In this document: in pieces, positions 17,133 through 26,440 of the stretch
Layout of the letters: every line of letters starts with the position of its first letter
Numbering within the stretch: position 1 is the stretch's first letter
Source: Halobacteriales archaeon QS_4_69_225
GTDB taxonomy: Archaea; Halobacteriota; Halobacteria; Halobacteriales; Haloarculaceae
DNA length: 64,000 nucleotides
Assembly: GCA_003020965.1 (NCBI GenBank)
Contig: PXRL01000017.1
Span: 1 to 64,000 of the forward strand
Direction: 5' to 3'
Translations under genes and position numbers: made by a program
The notes under the pieces: generated by a model
Seen by the model: only the letters and a program-made list of their open reading frames with translations
Database searches by the model: none
Told to the model about the DNA's origin: nothing

Positions 17133-18131
17133 TCACCGGCCGAGTTCCGCCAGCAGCCGGCCGAGGTGGACCCGGTCGGTGTTGCCCTCCGCCATCTCGA
17201 GGTCGACCTCGCCGGCCAGCTCGTAGAGCCGCGCGAGCTCGTCGCCGTCGTAGCGGCCGCGAGCGGTCTCCAGCAGTTCCCGCAGCACCGCCTCGCCCTC
17301 GAATCCCTCGTCGTACAGCAGGTCGTCGAGGTCGCTGCGGGCATCGGCGAACTCGCCGGCGTCGGCCGCCGACAGCATCGCCGCCACGTCGTCGGTCATC
17401 CCGACGTCGCCCAGCGCCTCGTAGGCGGCGTCCATCGTCACCGCTCCCTCCCCCTCGGCGGCCGTCTGGGCGCCGAGAATCGCCCGCCGCAGGTCGCCGT
17501 CGCCGTAGCCGGCGACGTACTCGAGGCCGTCGTCGTCGTACTCGACGTCCTCGCGGTCGACGACGGTCTCCAGCACCCCGACCGTCTCCTCGTGGGTCGG
17601 CGCCCGCATCGGCACCGGGAAGCAGCGCGACTCGATGGGCGGGATGAGCTTCGAGGGCTGCCGCGTCGCGATGACGAACTGCGTCGCCTCGTAGTGCCGT
17701 TCCATCACGCGGCGCAGCGCCTGCTGGAAGTCCTCGCGGATGGCCTCGGCGTTGTCGAGCAACACCGTCCGGAATGACCCCGAGACGGGCTGGTAGGAGG
17801 CCTGTTCGGTCAGCACGCGGCTGATCATGTCCCGCTTCGAGAGCCGCGAGCGGCCCTCGAGAAACTGCGAGAACCGGGGGTCGTTCCGGATTTCCTTCTT
17901 CGTTCGGTCGAAGAAGTCCGCGACGTTCAGCTCGACGAAGTCGTTGTCGGGGTCGTCGTGGGTCGCCTCGGCCAGCGCCCGGACGGCGGCCGTCTTGCCG
18001 GCGCCGGCGGGGCCGTAGACGACGAGGTTCATCGGCTCCTCGACGGCCCGGCCGAGCCCGTCGCGCGGCCCCGGCTGCGGCAGCTCCGACAGCGACGGGG
18101 CGTGTCGCTCCGTCCACAGCGGCGATTCCAT
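17133..18131 (-). CDS. rfcC: Replication factor C small subunit paralogue (intein-free)
   Basis: This 332-residue AAA+ clamp-loader subunit has Walker A in VVYGPAGAGKTAAVRAL, but the Walker B box reads VLLDNAE instead of the usual DEAD. The sensor-1 region FVIATRQPSKLI and the SRC motif (IESRCFPVPMRAP) are kept. Haloarchaea carry two small RFC subunits; the degenerate Walker B suggests this one is less active in hydrolysis and helps shape the PCNA loader. Its paralogue with an intein is 3 kb downstream at 21168. It is divergent from the phosphohexomutase gene. Confidence 0.88.
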   Translation of the reverse strand: MESPLWTERHAPSLSELPQPGPRDGLGRAVEEPMNLVVYGPAGAGKTAAVRALAEATHDDPDNDFVELNVADFFDRTKKEIRNDPRFSQFLEGRSRLSKRDMISRVLTEQASYQPVSGSFRTVLLDNAEAIREDFQQALRRVMERHYEATQFVIATRQPSKLIPPIESRCFPVPMRAPTHEETVGVLETVVDREDVEYDDDGLEYVAGYGDGDLRRAILGAQTAAEGEGAVTMDAAYEALGDVGMTDDVAAMLSAADAGEFADARSDLDDLLYDEGFEGEAVLRELLETARGRYDGDELARLYELAGEVDLEMAEGNTDRVHLGRLLAELGR

Positions 18132-18193
18132 CGCCCGACCGTACCGGTGCCGGGGGCAAAAGCCTCCTCCTTCGGGCGTCGACACCGGCGGGC

Positions 18194-18208
18194 GGATATT
18201 TTTTATCC
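18194..18208 (+). promoter_or_regulatory. TATA box of the phosphohexomutase gene
   Basis: GGATATTTTTTATCC is a strong, near-palindromic TATA element centred 27 nt before the ATG at 18228, so that transcript is probably leaderless. It sits in the 96-nt divergent gap shared with rfcC. Confidence 0.7.
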
Positions 18209-18227
18209 TCCCGGCCGACGCGCCGGC

Positions 18228-19598
18228 ATGGACGTCGAGTTCGGCACCGACGGCTGGCGGACGACCGTCGAGGAGTTCACGACCCCGCGGGTCCGCGCCG
18301 TCGGCCAGGCCGTCGTCGACTACGTGCGAGAGGAGACCGACGGGACGCCGGCCGTCGCCGTCGGCTACGACCCGCGGGAGGGGTCGCGGGCGGCCGCCGA
18401 GGAGCTGGCCCGGGTGCTCTGTGCCGGCGGCGTCGACGCCCGCCTCCCGGACCGCGACACGCCGACGCCGGTCGTCGCCTGGACCGTCGTCGACCGCGGG
18501 CTGGCCGGCGCGCTGCAGGTGACCGCCAGCCACAACCCGCCGTCGTACAACGGCGTCAAGTTCGTCCCCGCCGACGGCGCGCCGGCGCTCCCGGCGGTCA
18601 CCGACCGGCTGGCCGACAGCCTCCGGGCGCCCGACCCCCGTCCCGAGTCGGAGTGGGGCGCCGTCACCGAGCGGGACTTCCTGGAGCCGTACCTCGAACA
18701 CGCGCTGTCGTTCGTCGACGCCGACCTCTCGGGGCTGACGGTCGCCCACGACGCGATGCACGGCAGCGGCCGGGGCGTCACCGACGAGCTGCTCGCCCGC
18801 GCCAGCGCGGACGTGGTCCGGCTCCGTCACGACCGCGACCCCTCGTTCGGCGGCACGCCGCCGGAGCCGTCGGCCGACCACCTCGGGGCGCTGGCCGCCC
18901 GGGTTGGCGACGACGCCGACCTCGGGGTAGCCAACGACGGCGACGCCGACCGCATCGGCGTCGTCACGCCCGAGCGGGGGGTCGTCGACCCCAACTGGCT
19001 GTTCGCGGCGCTGTACGACTACCTCCTCGAAAGCGACGGCGGCGATGCCGTCCGCACCGTCTCGACGACGTTCCTCGTCGACCGGGTGGCCGACGCCCAC
19101 GGCCACGCCGTCCACGAGACGCCCGTCGGCTTCAAGTGGGTCGCCGAGGCGATGGCCGACCACGGCGCCCTCGTCGGCGGCGAGGAATCCGGCGGCTTCG
19201 GCGTCGCCGGCCACCTCCGCAACAAGGACGGCGTCCTGGTCGCGCTGCTGGTCGCCGCCGCCCACGCCGCCGAGCCGCTGGACGACCGGCTCGACCGGCT
19301 CCGGGCGACCCACGGCGACATCGCCCAGGACCGGATCAGCGTCGACTGCCCCGACGACCGGAAGGCGGCCGTCCTCGGGTCGCTGGAGACGGCCATCCCC
19401 GACGCCGTCGCCGGCGCCGCCGTCGAGGAGGTCGGCACCGCCGACGGATTCAAGCTGCTGCTGGCGGACGGCTCGTGGCTGCTGGTCCGGCCCAGCGGCA
19501 CCGAGCCGAAGCTGCGGGTCTACGCCGAGGCCGACACCGACGCCCGGGTCGAGGAGCTGCTGGCGGCCGGGGCCGACCTCGTCGAGCCGCTCGTCTGA
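18228..19598 (+). CDS. Phosphoglucomutase/phosphomannomutase family protein
   Basis: This 456-residue alpha-D-phosphohexomutase interconverts hexose 1- and 6-phosphates. It has the N-terminal FGTDGWR, the active-site serine loop VTASHNPPSYNG, the metal loop GVANDGDADRIGV, the sugar-binding GGEESGGFG and the C-terminal phosphate-binding VRPSGTEPKLRVYAE. Whether glucose, mannose or glucosamine phosphate is preferred cannot be read from the sequence. The ATG at 18228 fits a leaderless transcript. Confidence 0.92.
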   Translation: MDVEFGTDGWRTTVEEFTTPRVRAVGQAVVDYVREETDGTPAVAVGYDPREGSRAAAEELARVLCAGGVDARLPDRDTPTPVVAWTVVDRGLAGALQVTASHNPPSYNGVKFVPADGAPALPAVTDRLADSLRAPDPRPESEWGAVTERDFLEPYLEHALSFVDADLSGLTVAHDAMHGSGRGVTDELLARASADVVRLRHDRDPSFGGTPPEPSADHLGALAARVGDDADLGVANDGDADRIGVVTPERGVVDPNWLFAALYDYLLESDGGDAVRTVSTTFLVDRVADAHGHAVHETPVGFKWVAEAMADHGALVGGEESGGFGVAGHLRNKDGVLVALLVAAAHAAEPLDDRLDRLRATHGDIAQDRISVDCPDDRKAAVLGSLETAIPDAVAGAAVEEVGTADGFKLLLADGSWLLVRPSGTEPKLRVYAEADTDARVEELLAAGADLVEPLV

Positions 19599-19604
19599 CC
19601 GGCG

Positions 19605-19949
19605 CTACCGTACCCCGTAACACCGCCCGTCCGACCGCTCGACGTCGAAGCCGAGCGACTCGTAGAACGGCCGCACCCCGGGATCGAAGTCGGCCGTCAG
19701 TCGGGCGCGGCGGGCGGCCGCCGCCTCGACGAGCGCCGTCCCGACGCCCTGGCCGCGCCGGCCCGGCCGGACCGCGACCGCCGCGACGCGCTCGCCGTCC
19801 AGTACCAGGGCGCCGACGACCCGGCCGTCGGCGGCGGCGACGAGCGTCGTCCCCCGCCGGAGGGCGTCGTCGTCGACGGACAGCATCGCGGCGTTGAGAA
19901 CTCCGCGGACGGCCGTCCGCTCGGCGGGTCGGACCGGGCGGACCTCCAT
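19605..19949 (-). CDS. GNAT-family N-acetyltransferase
   Basis: This protein of 114 residues is a compact GNAT fold. The acetyl-CoA motif A reads VAAVAVRPGRRGQGVGTALVEA, with the Q/RxxGxG/A signature, and the C-terminal FYESLGFDVERSDGRCYGV is the usual beta6-7 segment. The ATG at 19949 was chosen because the upstream extension is Arg-rich and non-homologous. The acceptor substrate is unknown. Confidence 0.82.
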   Translation of the reverse strand: MEVRPVRPAERTAVRGVLNAAMLSVDDDALRRGTTLVAAADGRVVGALVLDGERVAAVAVRPGRRGQGVGTALVEAAAARRARLTADFDPGVRPFYESLGFDVERSDGRCYGVR

Positions 19950-20053
19950 CAGCCGCCCCTCTCTACGTCGGGACGGCCGGCCGGGGCCGGCGGGGTTTCG
20001 TCGCGCGTCACGCACATACCGGCCGTGGGGGTCCGGGCGTGTTTAGCCTGCCG

Positions 20054-21088
20054 CTACATTCCCGAGAGGCCGCCGCGGTTCCGGGCGACAAGTTCGTAGA
20101 GCCGGCGCAGCGCCAGGGCGACGATTCCGGCGCCGAGCAGGAGGACGACCGCGCTGACGGCGGTCCCGAGGAACGGGACGAGCCCCAGCAGCGCGACGAC
20201 GACGGCCCCGACCAGCAGCGCGAGGTACCGGCCGTCGGCGCCGGTATAGGACAGCAGCCACGCGCCGACGACGAACCGGCCGTAGACGGACGCCACCCAC
20301 GCGAGCACGAGCGTCGACAGCACCAACGCGACGGCCAGCGGCAGCCCGACGACGGTGATCGCCAGCAGGAGACTGGCGACGGCGGCGCCGGCCAGCGCCG
20401 CCAGGCCGACGCCGGCGGTCCGCAGCGGCTCGGTGACGGTCGTCTCGTGGGCGGCGTCGGCGAAGCGGGGCCCGACGGCCAGCAGTATCGCCCCGAGGAC
20501 GAGGTTGGCGAAGAACATCAGCACCGAGAAGACGACCGACAGCGCGCCGGCCGGCGGGACGAGCGCCAGATTCTGCGTCCGCTGGATCGCCCCGCCGACG
20601 GCCGCGCCGCGGTCATCGAGACTTCCCTCGTAGGTGAAATCCTCCTCGACGGTCGCGGTCTCGGCGAGGGTGATCGAGCCGGCGAAGACGTTCGCGTCGC
20701 CGCCGACCGCCCCGGCGACGGTGACGTCGCCGCCGACCGCGCCGAACGAGCGGTCGACCGAGCCGGTCTCGCCCAGCCGGACGCTGCCGGCGTAGGCCAG
20801 GACGTTGCCGCCGACCGTGCCGTCGATGTGCGCGCTGCCGCCGTACACCCGGACGATGCCCGTCACCTCGCCGCCCTCGGCGATACGGACGTCGCCGCCG
20901 TAGGCGCGGAGGTCGCCGTCGACGGTCCCCTTGACGACGATCGTTCCGCCGGTCGCCGAGAGGTCGTCGACGGTCTCGTCGGCCGACACCACGACCGTCC
21001 CGCCGACGCGGGTGTCGGCGGCCGCGACGCCGGCGGCCAGCGACAGCACGAACACGACCGCGAGGGCGACGACCAGGGGGCGACGCAT
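20054..21088 (-). CDS. Bactofilin-like domain membrane protein
   Basis: This 344-residue protein has a signal peptide ([20 protein letters not shown]) followed by a right-handed beta-helix of short repeats ([40 protein letters not shown]). This resembles a polymer-forming bactofilin domain, here on the outside of the membrane. The C-terminal half has about six transmembrane helices. Such proteins may be surface or envelope scaffolds; function is not established. It is divergent from rfcA. Confidence 0.8.
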   Translation of the reverse strand: MRRPLVVALAVVFVLSLAAGVAAADTRVGGTVVVSADETVDDLSATGGTIVVKGTVDGDLRAYGGDVRIAEGGEVTGIVRVYGGSAHIDGTVGGNVLAYAGSVRLGETGSVDRSFGAVGGDVTVAGAVGGDANVFAGSITLAETATVEEDFTYEGSLDDRGAAVGGAIQRTQNLALVPPAGALSVVFSVLMFFANLVLGAILLAVGPRFADAAHETTVTEPLRTAGVGLAALAGAAVASLLLAITVVGLPLAVALVLSTLVLAWVASVYGRFVVGAWLLSYTGADGRYLALLVGAVVVALLGLVPFLGTAVSAVVLLLGAGIVALALRRLYELVARNRGGLSGM

Positions 21089-21167
21089 ACCGGAGTCCCC
21101 GCCGGATGGCGGAAATAGGTTGCGGCATCTCGCGGGATTTATCCACGCCCGGAGCCACCCGTCGACC

Positions 21168-22823
21168 ATGAGCGAGGCTGCCGCCGAGGAGACCGGGCGG
21201 GAGATATGGATCGAGAAGTACCGCCCGCAGTCCCTCGGGGACGTCGTCGGTCACGAGGCCGTCACCGACCGGCTGCAGCGGTACATTAGCCAGCAAGATT
21301 TGCCGCATTTGCTGTTCGCCGGCCCGGCCGGTACCGGGAAGACGACTTCTGCCGTCGCCATCGCCAGGGAGATCTACGGCGAGGAGTGGCAGGAGCACTT
21401 CCTGGAGCTGAACGCCTCCGACCAGCGCGGCATCGACGTCGTTCGGGACCGCATCAAGGGGTTCGCCCGGTCGTCGTTCGGCGGCTACGACCACCGCATC
21501 ATCTTCCTCGACGAGGCAGACGCGCTGTGCGTACCGCCCGGAACCGAGGTCGCCACCGGATACCCATCGTCACCCGAAGTGAAGAAAATCGAAGACGTAG
21601 CGGAGGACGGCGAACCGATTCCGTCGGTCGACTTCGAGACCAACGAGATACAATCCGACAGGGGCAAACTGGTCGACTCCGGCGTCGCCGATTTCTTCGA
21701 ACTCGAACTGGCCGACGGCCGGACGGTCCTCGCAAGCCTCACACATCCGTTCTTCGTGGTCGGGTCGGACGGGAGACTCGTCGAGAAGGAGCTGCGAGAG
21801 CTGTCGCCCGGCGACGAGATTGCGGATTTCAAGGACGACGTTGGCGTCTCAAGGTGTGAAATCTGCGGTGACTGGACTCCGGGGAGGTTCTGCTCTGTCG
21901 CTTGCAAGAACGACGGCCACAGTCGCGAAATGCAGGGCGACGGCAACCCGATGTACGGGACCGAGTGGTCCGAGGAGCGACGCGAGAAAATCGTCGAGAA
22001 ACTCTCCGACGGGAGGTTTGCGGGAGAGAACGATTCGAACTACGGGGGAACGGACGAACGTGACCCCGCTCTCGTATCCGACGGCGGACCGCGGACGGTT
22101 CGCACGGTCGAAGTGCGTGACGTCGAGTACAGCCACCGCGGGAAGGCGTACAACATCAGCATGGAGGGAACCCCGAACTTCATGCTCGCAAACGGGATTC
22201 TGACGCACAACACCAGCGACGCCCAGTCAGCACTCCGCCGGACGATGGAGCAGTTCTCCGACAACGCCCGGTTCGTGCTGTCGTGCAACTACTCCAGTCA
22301 GATCATCGACCCGATCCAGTCGCGGTGTGCGGTGTTTCGGTTCTCGCCGCTGGGCGACGAGGCCGTCGCGGCCCAGACCCGCGTTATCGCCGAGGCGGAG
22401 GGCATCGAGCTGACCGACGACGGCCTCGATGCGCTGGTGTACGCCGCCGACGGCGACATGCGGAAGGCGATCAACGGTCTGCAGGCCGCCGCGGTGATGG
22501 ACGGAAGCGTCGACGAGGAGGCCGTCTACACCATCACCTCGACGGCTCGCCCGGAGGAGATACAGGAGATGGTCGAGCAGGCGCTGGGCGGCGACTTCAC
22601 CGGGGCGCGCGCACAGTTGGACACGCTGTTGACGGACGTCGGCATCGCTGGCGGCGACATCATCGACCAGCTGCACCGCTCCGTCTGGGAGTTCGACCTC
22701 TCCGAGCGGGAGGCCGTCCGGCTGATGGAGCGGGTCGGCGAGGCCGACTACCGCATCACCGCCGGCGCCAACGAGCAGGTCCAACTCGAGGCGCTTCTGG
22801 CGTCGCTGGCGCTGGAGGAGTAG
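21168..22823 (+). CDS. rfcA: Replication factor C small subunit, intein-containing
   Basis: The 551-residue precursor splices to a clamp loader subunit of about 323 residues. The first extein (1-120) holds the Walker [20 protein letters not shown] and ends in Walker B FLDEADAL. The second extein (from 349) continues with the [15 protein letters not shown] arginine-finger region, sensor-1 [12 protein letters not shown] and the SRC motif QSRCAVFRF. The intein lies at residues 121-348, inserted just after Walker B. It loads PCNA onto primed DNA together with the rfcC paralogue and a large subunit. The start at 21168 matches the family. Confidence 0.96.
   Translation: MSEAAAEETGREIWIEKYRPQSLGDVVGHEAVTDRLQRYISQQDLPHLLFAGPAGTGKTTSAVAIAREIYGEEWQEHFLELNASDQRGIDVVRDRIKGFARSSFGGYDHRIIFLDEADALCVPPGTEVATGYPSSPEVKKIEDVAEDGEPIPSVDFETNEIQSDRGKLVDSGVADFFELELADGRTVLASLTHPFFVVGSDGRLVEKELRELSPGDEIADFKDDVGVSRCEICGDWTPGRFCSVACKNDGHSREMQGDGNPMYGTEWSEERREKIVEKLSDGRFAGENDSNYGGTDERDPALVSDGGPRTVRTVEVRDVEYSHRGKAYNISMEGTPNFMLANGILTHNTSDAQSALRRTMEQFSDNARFVLSCNYSSQIIDPIQSRCAVFRFSPLGDEAVAAQTRVIAEAEGIELTDDGLDALVYAADGDMRKAINGLQAAAVMDGSVDEEAVYTITSTARPEEIQEMVEQALGGDFTGARAQLDTLLTDVGIAGGDIIDQLHRSVWEFDLSEREAVRLMERVGEADYRITAGANEQVQLEALLASLALEE
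21528..22211 (+). mobile_element. Intein within rfcA, with Zn-finger/NUMOD-like insert
   Basis: This 228-residue intein starts with Cys (CVPPGTEV) and ends GILTHN, with Thr as the first residue of the second extein; the block B His is in LASLTHPFF and blocks F/G in [18 protein letters not shown]. The middle has no LAGLIDADG motif. Instead it carries [20 protein letters not shown], a four-Cys putative zinc finger, and a NUMOD3-like [17 protein letters not shown] segment repeated more weakly as GENDSNYGG. It looks like a splicing-competent intein whose endonuclease is reduced to DNA-binding parts. Confidence 0.93.
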
Positions 22824-22833
22824 CGAGATCGTT

Positions 22834-22997
22834 CGAGAGAGCGCAAAGCGCTCTCTCGTGATGTGGCCAGAATCCTCGGGATTCTGGCCGCTTGCCGGAC
22901 GTCGTCCGGCAATGTCGTCAGAACGCGACGCGTTCTGACTGCAAGCGGGAAATCTTTGATTTCCCGCAATGACGAAAGACGCCAATGGCGTCTTTCG
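22834..22997. repeat. Array of six perfect triloop hairpins
   Basis: Six consecutive perfect inverted repeats, each with a 9-11 bp stem and a 3-nt loop, lie at 22834-22858 (loop AAA), 22865-22889 (TCG), 22892-22912 (GTC), 22917-22939 (GAC), 22945-22967 (TTT) and 22973-22997 (AAT). Stems differ in sequence but sizes and spacing (centres 25-31 nt apart, 2-6 nt spacers) are regular. It starts 10 nt after the rfcA stop. Confidence 0.95.
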
Positions 22998-23391
22998 AAC
23001 CACGCCGAGTGAAACGAGGCGCCTCGAAGACGCGAGCGGGGAGCGAAGCGACCCGCGAGCGGTAGCGTGGCCGAGCGGAGCAAGGCTTCTCGGGACGGCG
23101 AGCAGTAGCGAGACGCCGACCGCAGGGAGGCGTCTCGGAGACACGAATGACCGAGCGAAGCGAGGCTTCCCGGGACCGCGAGTAGGGTGGTCCTCAAGGG
23201 CGACCACCGAGACGCGAACAGGGTGAATGACCGGGGGAAGTGACGACACGCGAGCGGTCGGTCGCCGAACGAGACGAACCTCTCGGGGCGGCGAGCAGTC
23301 GGTCACCGAGCGTTCGGGTGCGCTCTCGCGCGCACTCGGAGCGGAAACCGCCCGGCGGGAGGCCCGTTTCACACCTTAGGAGGAAAGGCGA
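22998..23391. other. GC-rich degenerate repeat stretch without a gene
   Basis: This stretch follows the hairpin array and is full of degenerate motifs of the GAGCGAAGCGA and CGAGCAGTAGCGAGACG type. Two related segments, CCGAGCGGAGCAAGGCTTCT near 23071 and CCGAGCGAAGCGAGGCTTCC near 23151, repeat about 80 nt apart. GTGGTC and GACCAC pair across 23187-23207. Reading frames on both strands are open only because of composition. I see no gene in it. Confidence 0.6.
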
Positions 23392-23400
23392 CCGTTTAAC
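23392..23400 (+). promoter_or_regulatory. TATA box of the eIF1A gene
   Basis: CGTTTAACC at 23392-23400 is centred about 28 nt before the ATG at 23424, fitting a leaderless transcript that starts downstream of the repeat-rich stretch. Confidence 0.6.
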
Positions 23401-23423
23401 CGTCTCGGCCGCGTACATATCGT

Positions 23424-23717
23424 ATGGCAGAGAACTCAGGCCGGAAGGACCTCCGCATGCCGGGGGACGGAGAGCAGTTCGCCCTCGTGACGGAGATGTT
23501 GGGCGGTCGACGCGTACGGCTGCAGTGCGACGACGGTCAAAAGCGGATGGGCCGCATCCCGGGCCGGATGCGGTTCCGCACGTGGGTCGACACCGACGAC
23601 ATCGTCGTCATCGACCCCTGGGACTGGCAGGACGAGAAAGCCGACATCGAGTGGCGCTACGAGGGCGCCAACGCCGACCAACTGCGGCGCGAGGGCCACC
23701 TCGACAACCTCGTCTGA
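23424..23717 (+). CDS. eif1A: Translation initiation factor aIF-1A
   Basis: This 97-residue protein is an OB-fold initiation factor that sits in the ribosomal A site and promotes scanning and initiator tRNA binding. The segments RMPGDGEQFALVTEMLGGRR, VRLQCDDGQKRMGRIPGRMR and DIVVIDPWDWQDEKADI are typical. It is about the usual length for archaeal aIF-1A. Confidence 0.95.
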   Translation: MAENSGRKDLRMPGDGEQFALVTEMLGGRRVRLQCDDGQKRMGRIPGRMRFRTWVDTDDIVVIDPWDWQDEKADIEWRYEGANADQLRREGHLDNLV

Positions 23718-23754
23718 TTTCTCTCCGCGGGTCGGGTCGCGGGCAGAGCGACGG

Positions 23755-25539
23755 TCACAGCTCCGAGAGCGTCGCGCCCGCGGCGAGTCGGCGGACGGCC
23801 GACGGTAGTTCGTCGACCGCGATCCGCTCCTGGTCGGTCGAGTCCCGCTCGCGGACGGTCACCGTGTCCTCTTCGAGGGTGTCGTAATCGACCGTGACGC
23901 AGTACGGCGTTCCGACCTCGTCCTGGCGACGGTAGCGCCGGCCGATGTTGCCCGTGTCGTCGTACGCGACCTCCAAGCCCGCCGCCCGCAGTTCCTCGGC
24001 CACCTCGTGAGCCCGGTCGTCGAGGCCGTCCTTGGTCATCAGGGGGACGACGGCGACCGACGTGGGCGCCATCCCCGCCGGCAGCGCGAGAAACGACCGC
24101 TCCTCGCCGTCGACCTCGTCGGTTTCCATACGGTGAACGAGGACGCTGTACACGAGGCGGTCGACGCCGAAGGAGGGTTCGACGACGTGCGGCGTGATGT
24201 GCTCGCCGGACTCGGTGCGCTCCTCGACGGCGAAGCCGGTCTTCTCGACCGGCAGGGTGTAGGACTCGTCGTCGACCTCGACGGTGACGGCGTCGCCGTC
24301 TCGCGGTGTATCGCCGCTCGTCTCTTCCGAGACGCGTTGCGCCTCGCTCTCAAAGGCCGAGCGGTCCCGACGAGCGAGCGCCTCCAGCGCGTCGGCGACG
24401 TCGCCGGCCGCCTCGCCGAACGTCGGGCCGAGGTAGCTCATGTCCGGGTCGACCGTCGCCCGCTCGACGGTCTTCGGCTCGTCGTACTGCCGGAAGACGG
24501 TGAACTCCTCCTCGGAGTACTCGGCGTGCTTCCGGAGGTCGTAGTCCGACCGGTAGGCGAAGCCGGTCACTTCGACCCAGTCGCCGCCGACCTCCGTCTC
24601 GGCATCCCAGCAGTCCGCGGCGTAGTGGGACAGTTCGCCGGGGAGGTGCTGGCGGTAGCGGAACCGGTCGGTGTCGACGCCGATGCGTTCGTAGAACGAC
24701 ATCGACTCGCCGAGGTAGTAGGCGACCCACTCGCTGCCGACGACCCCCTCGTCGACCGCCTTCCGAACGGTGTAGGTCTCGAGGCCGCCGTCGCCCTGCT
24801 GGGCCGCCGCCGAGTACAGCGGCAGCTCGACGTCGGCGACCCGCTCCAGCGGCGGGTCGTCGCGCTCGGGATCGACGAAGTGCTCCAGTTCCGCCTGCGT
24901 GAGTTCCCGGACCCGGACGAGGGCCCGCCGCGGGGAGATCTCGTTGCGGTAGGCTCGGCCGATCTGGGCGACGCCGAACGGCAGCTGGTTGCGGGCGTAT
25001 TCCTTCAGTCGGGGGAACTCCACGAAGATGCCCTGGGCGGTCTCGGGCCGCAGGTAGCCCGGCGAGGCGGAGCCGGGACCGATGTTCGTGCCGAACATGA
25101 GGTTGAACTCATCGACCGGCCGGTCGGCCAGCGGCGCCCCGCAGGAGGGACACGCGACGTCGTGCTCGGCGACGAGGTCGGCGACCCGCTCGGGGGGAAG
25201 GGCCTCGGCGTCCTCGATGTCGGCGACGGCGTCCTCGACGAGGTGGTCGGCGCGGTGGGTGGCGCCGCAGTCGCCGCACTCCAGAATCATGTCGTCGAAG
25301 GTGTCGAGGTGCCCGGAGGCCTCGAAGACGGGCTCGGGCATGACGGTCGGCGCCTCCAGTTCCATGTGACCGAGTTCGCGGATGAAGTGGTCCCGCCAGG
25401 CCTCCTCGACGTTGCGCTTCAGGGCGGCGCCCTCGGGGCCGAAGGTGTAGAAGCCGGCCGTTCCGCCGTAGGCCTCGTTAGAGGCGAAGAAGAAGCCGCG
25501 GCGTCTGGCCAGCTCCGAGAGGTCGGCCAGCTCGGTCAT
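23755..25539 (-). CDS. glyS: Glycine--tRNA ligase
   Basis: This 594-residue class IIa synthetase charges tRNA-Gly and works as a homodimer. It has the FTFGPEGAALKRN-like start (GFYTFGPEGAALKRNVEEAW), zinc-binding CGDCGATHRADH and CPSCGAP, motif 2 AQIGRAYRNEISPRRALVRV, the TQAELEHF block, motif 3 PSFGVDRLVYSVL, and an HGTP anticodon-binding domain at the C-terminus. The start overlaps the upstream CBS gene stop by four bases (ATGA), showing an operon. Confidence 0.96.
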   Translation of the reverse strand: MTELADLSELARRRGFFFASNEAYGGTAGFYTFGPEGAALKRNVEEAWRDHFIRELGHMELEAPTVMPEPVFEASGHLDTFDDMILECGDCGATHRADHLVEDAVADIEDAEALPPERVADLVAEHDVACPSCGAPLADRPVDEFNLMFGTNIGPGSASPGYLRPETAQGIFVEFPRLKEYARNQLPFGVAQIGRAYRNEISPRRALVRVRELTQAELEHFVDPERDDPPLERVADVELPLYSAAAQQGDGGLETYTVRKAVDEGVVGSEWVAYYLGESMSFYERIGVDTDRFRYRQHLPGELSHYAADCWDAETEVGGDWVEVTGFAYRSDYDLRKHAEYSEEEFTVFRQYDEPKTVERATVDPDMSYLGPTFGEAAGDVADALEALARRDRSAFESEAQRVSEETSGDTPRDGDAVTVEVDDESYTLPVEKTGFAVEERTESGEHITPHVVEPSFGVDRLVYSVLVHRMETDEVDGEERSFLALPAGMAPTSVAVVPLMTKDGLDDRAHEVAEELRAAGLEVAYDDTGNIGRRYRRQDEVGTPYCVTVDYDTLEEDTVTVRERDSTDQERIAVDELPSAVRRLAAGATLSEL

Positions 25540-26387
25540 GCCAGCGCCTCCAGCAGGTCGACGTCCCGGACGATGCCGTCGAGCTCGTCGCCGGACAGCA
25601 GCGGAACCTGCTCGATGTCGTTGGAGACGAGCAGCTGTGCGGTCTCCCGGGCGGTCGCGCGGCCGGAGACGGTTTCCAGCTCGTCGGTCATGATCTCGGC
25701 GACCGGCTCGTCGGGAATCTCGACGTTCAGCGTCGGGATCGAGCGGCTCCCGACGGCCTTGATTCCCTCCCACATCCACTCGTCGTCCTGGCCGGCGACG
25801 GCGTCGCCGGGATCCGCCTCCCCCTGGACGACCTCGGCGACCTCGATGAAATCGACCTCGGTGAGCATCCCCGTCTGCCGGCCGTCGTCGTCGAGGACGA
25901 CCGCGTAGGGGACGTTCGCGTGGTCGAGCTGCCGCTCGGCGACCGACAGCGGCGTTCCCCGGTGGACGGTGTTGATCTCGCGGGTCGCCAGCGTCCCGAC
26001 CTCGGCGTCGCTGCCGACCGTCCCCTCGGCGACCGCGCGAACGACGTCGGTGACGGTGACGATACCGACCAGCTCGCCGGCCTCGACAACGGGGACGCGG
26101 CGCTCGCCGGTCTCGACGACCAGCTCGGCCAGCTCCGTCAGCGTCGCCGACGGGCCGATGGTCGGCACCTCCCGCAGCAGCATCGCCAGCTGGTCCTCGT
26201 CGGGCTGCTCGATGAGCGACTCCCGGGTGACGAGCCCCCGGAACGTCTCGCCGTCGTCGTCGCGTCTGACGATCGGCACCGACGAGAACCCCTTCTCCTG
26301 AATGTACTCGAGGACGTCCTCGCGGGTGCCGGGAATCTCCGTCGACACGACGTCCGACCGGGGCGTCATCGCGTCTGCGACGTTCAT
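25536..26387 (-). CDS. Four-CBS-domain protein
   Basis: This 283-residue protein consists of four CBS modules; the clearest are VADAMTPRSDVVSTEIPGTR, VPVVEAGELVGIVTVTDVVR, GMLTEVDFIEVAE and VAEIMTDELETVSGRATARE. A signature segment DDEWMWEGIKAVGSRSIPTL lies between pairs three and four. It probably senses adenosine ligands. Translationally coupled to glyS, it may adjust translation or a shared process, but no direct function can be given. Confidence 0.88.
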   Translation of the reverse strand: MNVADAMTPRSDVVSTEIPGTREDVLEYIQEKGFSSVPIVRRDDDGETFRGLVTRESLIEQPDEDQLAMLLREVPTIGPSATLTELAELVVETGERRVPVVEAGELVGIVTVTDVVRAVAEGTVGSDAEVGTLATREINTVHRGTPLSVAERQLDHANVPYAVVLDDDGRQTGMLTEVDFIEVAEVVQGEADPGDAVAGQDDEWMWEGIKAVGSRSIPTLNVEIPDEPVAEIMTDELETVSGRATARETAQLLVSNDIEQVPLLSGDELDGIVRDVDLLEALA

Positions 26388-26440
26388 ACCGACCGCCTAT
26401 CCGCCGCGTCGTACTAAGTCCACCGACCTCCGCGGCGTCG

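Noticed and set aside
22834-22997. The hairpin array as a CRISPR
   Set aside because: Repeat units are not identical to each other and there are no unique 30-40 nt spacers; each unit is its own palindrome. No cas gene is near.
22227-23372. A 381-codon antisense frame through rfcA and the hairpin array
   Set aside because: It contains the palindromes as translated repeats and no recognisable domain; composition explains it.
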